This document shows, piece after piece, positions 15,010 through 22,543 of a DNA stretch of 22,543 bases; the stretch's first letter is position 1, and every line of letters starts with the position of its first letter. The DNA comes from Planctomycetota bacterium (GTDB taxonomy: Bacteria; Planctomycetota; Phycisphaerae; WQYP01), in NCBI GenBank assembly GCA_021798635.1, contig JAJZGH010000046.1:1-22543 (forward strand). Direction: 5' to 3'. The translations under genes were made by a program, and so were the position numbers. A model generated the notes under the pieces. It did no database searches. It saw only the letters and a program-made list of their open reading frames with translations, and was not told where the DNA came from.

Positions 15010-16705
15010 AACGCAACGCCTCCACCGGATCCTGACGTGCTGCGAGAATGGCGGGTATCAAGGCACCCAGCAGGCCCGCTAGAATAGCAAAAATTACAAT
15101 CCATAGTACCGCGTTAGGGTCAATCTGATCGGGAATTTTGGAAAAGACGTAAATCTTCCGATTCCATATCGAGATGCCGAATATGCGCCATAATATATGG
15201 TCATGTATCCAATTGTCATTACGTACAAATGATACGCCGGTACATAAGCCCAATATCGCACCGGCGGAACTGATCAACATGCCATACAGCAGGAATATAA
15301 CTCCCACGCCCTCTTCGCTTCCGCCAATGGCTTTAATAATGCCGATATCGCGCGTTTTATCCCGCACCAGCATGTAGAAAATCAGGAATATGACAATCAC
15401 CACAACCAGACTCATCAATCCCAGCAGAAAGGTGATCATATTACGCTCATTGTCCACTGCCCGGATATACTCCGCCTGTACCTGATCCCACGTTCGCACA
15501 CGGATGCCGGCAATTTCCATCTGAGGATGCAGCAATTCCAATTGATGTACGACATGGGCAATCGTTTTGCGGGCCGCCAGAATATCAGCCTCACTGGAAT
15601 CATGCCGCACCAGCACTTGAATTTCACTGCATCGCCCCGGCCGCACGCCCCCTGACAGCAGATCCTGTCGCTGCATGAACGCCATTTTCTGAGCCACACG
15701 AAACGGGATATACACCGTCTTGGAATCGACGGCATAGACGCGCGTGCGGGAATCATCCACAACGACAAAACGCCGGCTTTGTGGTTGGGCCAATGTCGCT
15801 TTCATGGTCACCGGCACCATGGTGATAATGACCGGAGAAAATCGCACGCCCGGCGGGCGATGATAATGGCCAAAGCGGTCGCGCTGGTATAACCCCAGAT
15901 CAACCCCGATCACGCAGCCATTTTTCGGTTCGTCCGAGCCGGTCATGTACCGGTTGGCGGCTTGCGGGGGCGGAGTAAAGCTTGGCACCCTGGCCACCAT
16001 CGCCCGGCGTAAGGCCGCGGCACTGGGAAAGGAACTCTTGGCTAATGCCTGCACCATCCGCAAATCACGATCCGCCCGATTCTCTTTGTATATCGCCTGC
16101 TGATAATCCTCATGGGCGATAACTTGCCAGTGCTGTCGGATACCGGCAAACCACGCATGATTGCCGATGGGCTTAAGATTCGAAAAGGCCCGCTGCCGCG
16201 CGTCTTCTGTCTTAGCGGCCGCCAGCAGCCGCTTTTGTGCATACGCCAGCAGCTTGGTTCGGGTGGTGGGGAAGCCGACCCCGCGCAAATCTTCCACGGC
16301 CTGCATGGGAGCTTTATATTGCCAGAACAGGCTGCTGCCGAAAGAACTTACCTTGGATTCCCTTCCTGCCTCAACGCCCATCACCCGCACGCCCGTATTG
16401 ACCTGAAATTCCGGCAGATTGAACAAGCCGTAACCGCTGATCACCGGTGTGCTGGCTTTTACCTGCGGCAACAGAGCCAGTCGCTTTTGAATCTGCCGAT
16501 AATAGGGAAATCCGGCCATCGAATCGCTCTGGATCACGACATCGCCCATAAGCGAACGGCCCGCGTCCCGCACGCGGTTGACAAACCCGGTCATGATGCT
16601 GTTCACGATAATCAGCATCATCACACAAAGCCATACCGCCAGCACGGGAAACAGCACAATGCCTTTGCGCGTCAAATAACGAAAACAGAGAAATATCTTG
16701 TACAT
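15002..16705 (-). CDS. LolC/LolE-type lipoprotein-releasing permease (FtsX family), enlarged
   Basis: This inner-membrane permease of 567 residues pairs with the LolD-type ATPase downstream. TM1 is at about 16-39 (PVLAVWLCVMMLIIVNSIMTG). An extra-cytoplasmic domain follows at about 40-420, and three further helices make the FtsX core at about 423-560. It ends with AARQDPVEALRYE, the classic FtsX/LolC terminus. The extra-cytoplasmic domain is clearly longer than in E. coli LolC/E (about 400 residues in total), with an Ala/Arg-rich helical stretch at about 140-245. Only one permease is present, so it may form a homodimer as proposed for single-permease (LolF-like) systems. ATG 16705 is preferred to the preceding TTG; no good Shine-Dalgarno is visible. 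It starts 59 bases after lysS stops. Confidence 0.87.
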   Translation of the reverse strand: MYKIFLCFRYLTRKGIVLFPVLAVWLCVMMLIIVNSIMTGFVNRVRDAGRSLMGDVVIQSDSMAGFPYYRQIQKRLALLPQVKASTPVISGYGLFNLPEFQVNTGVRVMGVEAGRESKVSSFGSSLFWQYKAPMQAVEDLRGVGFPTTRTKLLAYAQKRLLAAAKTEDARQRAFSNLKPIGNHAWFAGIRQHWQVIAHEDYQQAIYKENRADRDLRMVQALAKSSFPSAAALRRAMVARVPSFTPPPQAANRYMTGSDEPKNGCVIGVDLGLYQRDRFGHYHRPPGVRFSPVIITMVPVTMKATLAQPQSRRFVVVDDSRTRVYAVDSKTVYIPFRVAQKMAFMQRQDLLSGGVRPGRCSEIQVLVRHDSSEADILAARKTIAHVVHQLELLHPQMEIAGIRVRTWDQVQAEYIRAVDNERNMITFLLGLMSLVVVIVIFLIFYMLVRDKTRDIGIIKAIGGSEEGVGVIFLLYGMLISSAGAILGLCTGVSFVRNDNWIHDHILWRIFGISIWNRKIYVFSKIPDQIDPNAVLWIVIFAILAGLLGALIPAILAARQDPVEALRYE

Positions 16706-16764
16706 CAATCAATCAGGAATGTACCGTCAGATGCGAACTGCCGGTGAAATATCCTTATCCTTTT

Positions 16765-18300
16765 TCAGGTCTCCTGGGTGGAGGCATGGGAAGTTCCGGC
16801 GGCCCCACGGGATTTAAGCAACGGGAATAACACCACGTCGCGTATGCTGGTTCTATTGGTCAGCAACATCACCAGTCGATCGATCCCGATTCCCAGCCCC
16901 CCCGCCGGCGGCATTCCGTGGCATAGCGCCTCGATAAAATCATGGTCCATGCGGGCCATGGAATCTTCCTCTTTTAAGCCTGCAAGCTGCGCCGAGAATG
17001 TTTCATACTGTATAAACGGGTCATTAAGTTCGGTATACGCGTTCGCCAGTTCCATACCGGCGATATAAAGTTCAAACCGTTCCGCCAAGTGCGGCATCCC
17101 CGTTTTTCGTTTGGTCAATGGACATAAACCGGCGGGGTAATCATAGACAAAAACCGGTTGGTCATAAGCATTGAGTTTCGGCTCAGCCAGGCGTTCAAAC
17201 AGCGTTCCCGCCAGCACGTCATGATCTGTCTTGTCCACATCGGCAAGGCCATGCTCTGCGGCGCGTTGCCGCACCGCCGTGTGATCCGTCATGGGCACAC
17301 CGACATGCTCAAGGAATAAGTCACTGTAGGCAATGCGTTGAAATGGCGGGGTAAAGTCAATCATGCGTTCGCCGTAGGGAAGTTTTATTCCGTCCGAAGC
17401 AGTAGAAGCCGCGTGGACCATGGCATGGCGCGATGCCGCCAGAGATGCCAGCAATGTTTCTGTAAGTTCCATCATACCGGCCAGATCACTGTACGCCTGG
17501 TACAGTTCCATCATGGTAAATTCAGGATTGTGGCTGGTATCAATGCCTTCATTACGAAAGTTCCGATTGATCTCATAAACCCGTTCCATGCCCCCCACCA
17601 GAAGCCTTTTAAGAAACAGTTCCGGACTGATGCGCAAAAATAAATTAATATCCAGCGCATTATGGTGGGTCACAAAAGGCCGTGCCGCCGCCCCGCCGGG
17701 AATTGCCTGCATCATGGGCGTTTCGACTTCCACAAATTGCCGCCCCGCCAGGAATTCACGAATCGAACTCATGATGCGTGAACGGGCCAGAAAGACATCC
17801 AGTGATTCGGCATTCGCGGTCAGATCCAGATAGCGCTGGCGGTACCGCGCTTCAATATCCGCCAGGCCATGAAATTTTTCCGGTGGTGGCAAAAGGGCTT
17901 TGCCGGCCAGGCCAAAATTATCAGCCCAGATTGTTACTTCACCAGTTTTAGTATGGCCAAGTTTGCCGGAAAACCAGGCAATATCTCCCAGTTCCAGCAA
18001 TTTGGCCTGATCCCAGAGCGGTACCAGAAACTGCTTGGCCAGACCAATTTGAATTTTACCAGTCCAATCACTAATGGTAATAAAGATCAACTTGCCGATG
18101 TCGCGAAGCAGCGTAATGCGCCCGGCAACTTTAGCCGATGGGCCGCCATCATGGGGTGTTTCAGCGGTGTGCAAACTGCGCGCCGCCGCCGCGGACATCA
18201 ATGCTTCAATGCGTGTGCCGAAGGGGTCCGCACCGGCGGCCCGCCACTTCTCCAGCCGTGTCAGGCGGAACTTAAATTCTGGATTATCTGACTGAAGCAT
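16765..18300 (-). CDS. lysS: Lysyl-tRNA synthetase, class II
   Basis: This 511-residue cytoplasmic enzyme charges tRNA-Lys. An N-terminal OB-fold anticodon-binding domain (about 45-150; KVAGRITLLRDIGKLIFITI) precedes the class II catalytic core. Motif 1 lies around RQFVEVETPMMQ. Motif 2 is YEINRNFRNEGIDTSHNPEF. The lysine-pocket region reads ELYIAGMELANAYTELNDP, and motif 3 is GGLGIGIDRLVMLLTN. A short Ala/Gly/Ser tail ends it. ATG 18300 is chosen: GAGG lies 4 bases upstream and the protein then begins MLQSDNPEFKFRLTRLEKW, the usual family start. The frame is open to 18345, but those 15 residues are unlike the family. It heads an operon with the lol-type ABC genes and tatC. Confidence 0.97.
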   Translation of the reverse strand: MLQSDNPEFKFRLTRLEKWRAAGADPFGTRIEALMSAAAARSLHTAETPHDGGPSAKVAGRITLLRDIGKLIFITISDWTGKIQIGLAKQFLVPLWDQAKLLELGDIAWFSGKLGHTKTGEVTIWADNFGLAGKALLPPPEKFHGLADIEARYRQRYLDLTANAESLDVFLARSRIMSSIREFLAGRQFVEVETPMMQAIPGGAAARPFVTHHNALDINLFLRISPELFLKRLLVGGMERVYEINRNFRNEGIDTSHNPEFTMMELYQAYSDLAGMMELTETLLASLAASRHAMVHAASTASDGIKLPYGERMIDFTPPFQRIAYSDLFLEHVGVPMTDHTAVRQRAAEHGLADVDKTDHDVLAGTLFERLAEPKLNAYDQPVFVYDYPAGLCPLTKRKTGMPHLAERFELYIAGMELANAYTELNDPFIQYETFSAQLAGLKEEDSMARMDHDFIEALCHGMPPAGGLGIGIDRLVMLLTNRTSIRDVVLFPLLKSRGAAGTSHASTQET

Positions 18301-18331
18301 GTTTCCTCTACTACATTCACCAAAGCAATGT

Positions 18332-18360
18332 ATTGTAGCGGTCAACGCTATCCGTGAAAA
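18332..18360 (-). promoter_or_regulatory. Candidate promoter for the lysS operon
   Basis: On the minus strand, TTTTCA (18355-18360, 4 of 6) and TACAAT (18332-18337, 5 of 6) are separated by exactly 17 bases, about 32 bases before the lysS ATG. Confidence 0.4.
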
Positions 18361-18363
18361 CTG

Positions 18364-18385
18364 CCGCCGTAAATCCGCCGTAAAT
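18364..18385. repeat. Two perfect tandem copies of CCGCCGTAAAT
   Basis: An 11-base unit occurs twice without a gap, directly upstream of the candidate lysS -35. The 11-base period is about one helical turn, which would suit two regulator contacts on one face. This could also be chance. Confidence 0.35.
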
Positions 18386-18454
18386 CAGCAATTGCCAAGC
18401 CCCATTTTCAGATATGTTGGCCCCATGTCGTGCCTCGCACAGGGCGAAACGGAA

Positions 18455-19801
18455 TTACAGCGGTGCCGCGAAGATGGCGTCCATATCGGCGATGCGCGTG
18501 TCCAGATCGGCGCGCAGATTCACGATGGTTTGCTGGATTGCCAGCAACTCACCTTGAGCTTTAATCTGGCGATCAATACTGCCATTACCCTGCTGAAAAT
18601 CAGCGCGAGCCAGAGAGGCAATGATCTTCAGACGCGGCAGTATGGTATTTTGAAAAATATTGATCTGGCGATCATCATTGTGCATGGCAATGAGATCCAC
18701 GAGTAGTTGCGCCGCCAGAGAAACCTGGGTGCTGCGCCAGGCGGCCTGCGTGGCTCGAAGCTGATCGCCCGCCTGGGCGATGGCAGCATTGATCGCCTTA
18801 TAGCGCAATACAGGAATAATCAGGGATCCGGAAAAACTCTGCGCTGTGCCATCCAGACTGCTGGAAAGGCCGATATCAAAATTGGGAATATACTGCTGCC
18901 TGGCTCTGCGGATGTCAAAACGGTTCGCGGATACATCCCGCGCCAAACCGCGTAATTGCGGATTTCGCTGGGCGGCCAGGAGCCAAAGTTGTTGGGCGTT
19001 CAAACGCGGCGCAGATAGAACCGCGATGGCCGGCGGCGGAGACAGCGGCTCTGCCGGAGGACGTCCAAGAACAGCATTGAGCTTCGCTAAGTCACGGGGC
19101 AACTGATGTTGAAGGTTGATGATTTGCGCATCCATCTCATCGACAGCATTCTGGCCCGCCAGCCATTGACCGGCACTCTTTCCGCCGAGGCTAATGCCAG
19201 AGCGGCTTAGTGCGGCGCTGGTGGCCAGAAGCTGCCGCCGGCGTTGATTTAATCGCAATACAGCCGCCGTTCTGCCATAGCGATACCAGGCCGCCAGCAC
19301 AGCGCGCCGAACCGCAAAGATCGCCGCGCGATACTGCCAGCCCGCAGCCCGCGCCGATTCCAGCGCCGCCCGGGCTTGCGTGGTGAGTTTGGACGGCCAG
19401 CGGATATCGCTGCTGGTCATATTGCCGGCACCCAGAATCGTATTGGCCAGCGACGCCTGGCCATTTTGCAGACTCGTACCGGCATTGAGCATCAGCGTAG
19501 TAGCCTGAGTACCAGCCTGGGGAATCCGTTCAATGGCCGCGCGCCACTTCCAATAGGCCTTTTCAACGTCCGGACTGTTCAGTAGCGCGTACTGGACCAA
19601 CTGGCGGGACCTAGCCTTCAGCGGCAGCGGAGGAAGATGGCGTTGTGCGTAGGGTTTTTCGTAGGGTTTACCGGCTTTAACAGCGGCCCGGCGCAGAGCA
19701 TTCTCACCTTTCGGCGTGACGGTACAAGCCGTCAATAATATGGCGGCTCCCAGCAAAAGGGCTAAGGCCAAAGTTGAAAACGATGAATGATGCGATTTCA
19801 T
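18455..19801 (-). CDS. TolC/CusC-type outer-membrane efflux lipoprotein
   Basis: This outer-membrane channel of the TolC (OEP) family has 448 residues and works with the RND pump encoded just upstream. It begins with a lipoprotein signal: MKSHHSS, a hydrophobic stretch, then lipobox LLTAC with the lipidated Cys at residue 26, as in CusC. Two internally similar halves of long Ala/Gln/Arg-rich helices follow, with SPDVEKAYWKWRAA in the first and RNPQLRGLARDVSANRFDIRRARQQYIPNF in the second, a typical OEP pattern. ATG 19801 overlaps the RND stop codon (ATGA) and AAGGAG lies 8 bases upstream. The frame runs open to 20032, but those residues are Arg/Cys-rich antisense-like sequence inside the RND gene. 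The stop is at 18455, 155 bases before lysS starts. Confidence 0.88.
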   Translation of the reverse strand: MKSHHSSFSTLALALLLGAAILLTACTVTPKGENALRRAAVKAGKPYEKPYAQRHLPPLPLKARSRQLVQYALLNSPDVEKAYWKWRAAIERIPQAGTQATTLMLNAGTSLQNGQASLANTILGAGNMTSSDIRWPSKLTTQARAALESARAAGWQYRAAIFAVRRAVLAAWYRYGRTAAVLRLNQRRRQLLATSAALSRSGISLGGKSAGQWLAGQNAVDEMDAQIINLQHQLPRDLAKLNAVLGRPPAEPLSPPPAIAVLSAPRLNAQQLWLLAAQRNPQLRGLARDVSANRFDIRRARQQYIPNFDIGLSSSLDGTAQSFSGSLIIPVLRYKAINAAIAQAGDQLRATQAAWRSTQVSLAAQLLVDLIAMHNDDRQINIFQNTILPRLKIIASLARADFQQGNGSIDRQIKAQGELLAIQQTIVNLRADLDTRIADMDAIFAAPL

Positions 19802-22543
19802 GCGGCATCTCCTTCGGCAGTGGCGGGACTGCCGGGCTTGGACTGCTGGCTGGCAAAATGCCCCCGCAGGTGCCAGGCCATAACGATGTAATAAAGCGCC
19901 GGCAGCACCAGCAGTTCCAGTACAAACGCGCTGCCTAACCCACCGATCATCGGTGCAGCCAGCCGGCGCATGACGGTGGCCCCGGCACCATGCACCCACA
20001 ACAGCGGCGTAAGACCGATCAGGGCGGCGCATACGGTCATGGTTTGGGGCCGAATGCGGCGAACCGCCCCGGTGTGCACCGCGTTAAATAGATCACGCTT
20101 GTTGCGCAGCAGTCCGGAAGCTTTCGCCTGCGCAAAACTGACATCCAGATACAGCAACAACACCAGACCCATTTCCGCACAAAGTCCGGACAATGCGATT
20201 ATTCCTACCCACACCGCCACGGACATATGGTAATGCAGGAAATATAAGGCCCAGATGGCCCCCACCAGACCGAAGGGCACAGACAACAGCACGCCCAGCA
20301 CCCGGCCTACACTGCCGGTGGCTACAAACAGCAGAATAAATATCGTCAGCAGGACCATCGGCACGGCGAGTTTCAACCGGGCGTTGGCCTGTTGTATCTG
20401 TTTATATAGACCAATCCACTGATACGTATAACCCGGTGGCAGCGTTACGTGCGAACGAATCGCTGCGTTGGCCCGGCGCACATAACCCACCGTATTGCTG
20501 CCCGTGGTGGTGATGTTGATATAGTTGACGGTCATAGCGTTCTGCGTATCGATTTCCGGCGGCCCGGAACTATAGTGAATATCAGCCAACATTCCCAGCG
20601 TAATAAATGTTCCATTCGGAGTGGCGATGGGCAATTGTTTAAGCTCGGAAATACTGCCGCGAAGATTGCGGAAATAGCGGACATTAATGGGCAGGCGCTT
20701 CAGGCCCTGCACCATCGTACTGATTGGTTCACCGCCGATGGCCATGGTAATAATGCGCTGTACGGCCGCCTGCGTAAGGCCATATCGGGCGGCGACCAGA
20801 CGATGGACATGAATATCCAGGTAGTAGCCGCCAAGGGTCTGGTTGGCGATGGCACTGCCGGTGCCATGCACATGTTGCAGCGTTTGCGCAATAGAGTTTG
20901 ACACTTTGCCCAGCACGCCAAGGTCTGAACCGAAGACGCGAATTCCCAGCAGCGTTTTGCTGCCGGTGTTGGCCATGTTGACCCGATTGGCGATGGGCAT
21001 GGTCCAATAGGCGGCAAATCCCGGTATCTTCAACGCCTGATTCATCCCGTCATGATACTTACCGGCCGCACCTGTCCAGCCATTCATCACCTGGTTCAGC
21101 GTCACCGGTGCGCGGTCGGGCCAAAATGTATGCTTGCATGGCCATTGCAACCAATGCGGCCAGGAATGATAGAAGCGGGGAATATTTACTTCCGGCCATT
21201 GCGCGCGGCGCTTCAGGCGGACAATCGTATCCACCATATTCAACGGTGCCGAATCGGTAGCGGTATCCGCCCGGCCGATCTGGCCCCACACGCTTTTAAC
21301 CTCCGGAAAACTTTTGATGATTTTGTCACTCTGTTGCAACACCAGTTTGGCTGCCCCGACACTGATGCCGGGATAGGTTGTGGGCATATATTCCATGTCG
21401 CCTTCATACAGCGGCGGGGTAAATTCAGTTCCCAGCCGGCCAAACGGCCAAATCACGGAAACGCATAAAACGACGGCCACGAGGATCAGCGGCCAGCGCA
21501 AAAACATGGCTGCCCGGAAAATGGGATCAAAAATATTCTGCAGCAACGTGGCGATAAAATTGTGTTCCTCATGGATGATATTTTGCGGCAATACCAGCAA
21601 CGCGGCCAGAATCATCCAGCCGCCGCAAATCCACCACCGGTAACGTGCCGGCAAGCCTCCATCGTGGCCCATCGCCCAATACAATCCGATTGCCGGGCCG
21701 AAAATAATCACAACGGCCAAAGGCAACCATATCCACCATGCCCAGGTTTTGGGAAAAAATCGGGGCGTAATAAAATAGATCATCAGCACCGGCACAAGAG
21801 TAATTGACAGCAGGGACGCCGAGGCAATGGCAAAAGTTTTCGTCAGGGCCAATGGGCTGAACATCTTGCCGCTTTCGCCGGGCAGAACAAAAATGGGCAG
21901 AAAGCTGACCGTAATAATCAGCAGACTGAAAAATAGACTGGGACCCACTTCCGACGCTGCCGTCAGAATCAGCTCGGTACGAAGCGTAGGCGAATGGCCG
22001 GCCTGCACGCGAATCTCATCGCGGTTGAAATGCTGGTGGGCATTTTCAACCATCACGATGGCCGAATCCACCACCACCCCGATCGCGATGGCGATGCCGC
22101 TTAAACTCATGATATTGGCGCTGATCTTAAGCCAATACAAAATCGCCAGACTGATCATCATGCTCGATGGAATGACTGTGATAGCCACAAGAGCGCTGCG
22201 GCCATGCAGTAGAAATAAAAGACAGATCAACGCCACGACAATCATTTCCTCGCTGAGCGTATCGGACAGGGTGTTGATGGACCGATTGATCAGATTGACA
22301 CGATCATAGCCGGTTTTAAACATCACCCCCGGAGGTAAACTGGCGGCCAGAGCGGCGATCTTCTTTTTTACCGCCGTGACCACGCGGAATGTATCGGCCC
22401 CATAACGGACCACCACAATGCCGCCGACCGTTTCCCCCTGGCCATTCCAATCCAGAATTCCCTGGCGCTGTGCGCCGGCTTTCTGGACCGTTGCCACGTC
22501 GCTTAGCAGAATGGGTGTGCCGTCGGTGGCCCGCCCCACCGGC
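19798..22543 (-). CDS. cusA: CusA-type Cu(I)/Ag(I) RND efflux pump, N-terminus beyond window
   Basis: This proton-driven inner-membrane pump exports monovalent copper and silver from cytoplasm or periplasm. The last 914 or so residues are visible; about 250 N-terminal residues are cut off and the frame is open at the edge. The CusA methionine triad is intact: YEGDMEYM (M573 equivalent), TDSAPLNM (M623), and NRVNM (M672). The flanking E567, D617, R669 and K678 equivalents are also present. The TM4 proton-relay motif reads GVVVDSAIVMVENAHQ. Two differences from E. coli CusA stand out. About 60 extra residues with two hydrophobic segments (near 21760-21560) lie between TM6 and TM7. About 38 extra residues rich in His, Trp and one Cys (around 21190-21050) lie in the porter domain. 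The gene overlaps the CusC-type gene by ATGA. The membrane-fusion partner (CusB) is not in view. Confidence 0.93.
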   Translation of the reverse strand, partial: PVGRATDGTPILLSDVATVQKAGAQRQGILDWNGQGETVGGIVVVRYGADTFRVVTAVKKKIAALAASLPPGVMFKTGYDRVNLINRSINTLSDTLSEEMIVVALICLLFLLHGRSALVAITVIPSSMMISLAILYWLKISANIMSLSGIAIAIGVVVDSAIVMVENAHQHFNRDEIRVQAGHSPTLRTELILTAASEVGPSLFFSLLIITVSFLPIFVLPGESGKMFSPLALTKTFAIASASLLSITLVPVLMIYFITPRFFPKTWAWWIWLPLAVVIIFGPAIGLYWAMGHDGGLPARYRWWICGGWMILAALLVLPQNIIHEEHNFIATLLQNIFDPIFRAAMFLRWPLILVAVVLCVSVIWPFGRLGTEFTPPLYEGDMEYMPTTYPGISVGAAKLVLQQSDKIIKSFPEVKSVWGQIGRADTATDSAPLNMVDTIVRLKRRAQWPEVNIPRFYHSWPHWLQWPCKHTFWPDRAPVTLNQVMNGWTGAAGKYHDGMNQALKIPGFAAYWTMPIANRVNMANTGSKTLLGIRVFGSDLGVLGKVSNSIAQTLQHVHGTGSAIANQTLGGYYLDIHVHRLVAARYGLTQAAVQRIITMAIGGEPISTMVQGLKRLPINVRYFRNLRGSISELKQLPIATPNGTFITLGMLADIHYSSGPPEIDTQNAMTVNYINITTTGSNTVGYVRRANAAIRSHVTLPPGYTYQWIGLYKQIQQANARLKLAVPMVLLTIFILLFVATGSVGRVLGVLLSVPFGLVGAIWALYFLHYHMSVAVWVGIIALSGLCAEMGLVLLLYLDVSFAQAKASGLLRNKRDLFNAVHTGAVRRIRPQTMTVCAALIGLTPLLWVHGAGATVMRRLAAPMIGGLGSAFVLELLVLPALYYIVMAWHLRGHFASQQSKPGSPATAEGDAA

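Noticed and set aside
16112..16747. 211-residue open frame on the plus strand
   Set aside because: It lies almost wholly antisense to the Lol-type permease, with His/Gln-rich composition and no recognisable domain.
19802..20032. 77-residue N-terminal extension of the CusC-type frame
   Set aside because: It lies inside the CusA gene and is Arg/Cys-rich; the lipoprotein signal and AAGGAG place the start at 19801.
20600..21420. Loss of the CusA methionine triad
   Set aside because: An initial alignment at ARYGL and TPNGT suggested missing Met residues. Re-anchoring on the E567-M573, D617-M623 and R669-M672-K678 spacings showed all three Met are present.

Overview
The window is a compact stretch of bacterial chromosome with roughly even base composition and 17 protein-coding genes. 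I see no rRNA, tRNA, insertion sequence, phage gene or CRISPR array. Several features suggest a member of the Planctomycetota or a close PVC relative, plausibly class Phycisphaerae. These are a DUF6807 (PmoA-family) protein, a FabZ-like dehydratase beginning MKFSLVDALV, an acyl carrier protein of 134 residues with an internal insertion, a TatC with a long extra-cytoplasmic insertion, and an enlarged LolC/E-type permease. This taxonomic call is inferred from family resemblance and was not tested by a search. GTG and TTG starts are common, and most genes have a recognisable Shine-Dalgarno sequence.

Layout. Bases 153-2098 hold a divergent pair: an NAD-dependent sugar-nucleotide epimerase (-) and a DUF6807 protein (+). 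Bases 2303-5118 hold an APC-type permease fused to a C-terminal UspA domain, then a HAD phosphatase/phosphoglucomutase-like gene (+). Converging on that is a minus-strand operon at 7744-5129: FabZ-like dehydratase, acyl carrier protein, and a 14-TM DHA2-type MFS exporter. A 471-base gene-free region (7745-8215) carries divergent promoters and a long leader for an ArsR-type regulator. A methyltransferase with a THUMP-like C-terminus follows it (8635-9918). Next come a protein made almost wholly of fourteen 43-residue TPR-like repeats (-) and an aldo/keto reductase (+).

From 18300 down to 13126 (-) is a tight operon: lysS, a LolC/E-type permease, a LolD-type ATPase and tatC. It links a tRNA synthetase with two envelope-biogenesis functions, lipoprotein release and folded-protein export. 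The right end (22543-18455, -) holds a copper/silver RND pump of the CusA type, cut by the window edge, followed by an outer-membrane lipoprotein of the TolC/CusC type with an ATGA stop/start overlap. The CusA methionine triad and its neighbouring charged residues are all present, so Cu(I)/Ag(I) export is the best-supported function here.

I do not see a wholly new defence or mobile system. The most unusual items are the fabZ-acp-MFS cassette with no ketosynthase in view, the ACP with a long insertion before its last helix, the regular 14 x 43 TPR protein, the CusA homologue with two extra membrane segments, and several hairpins or palindromes between genes.
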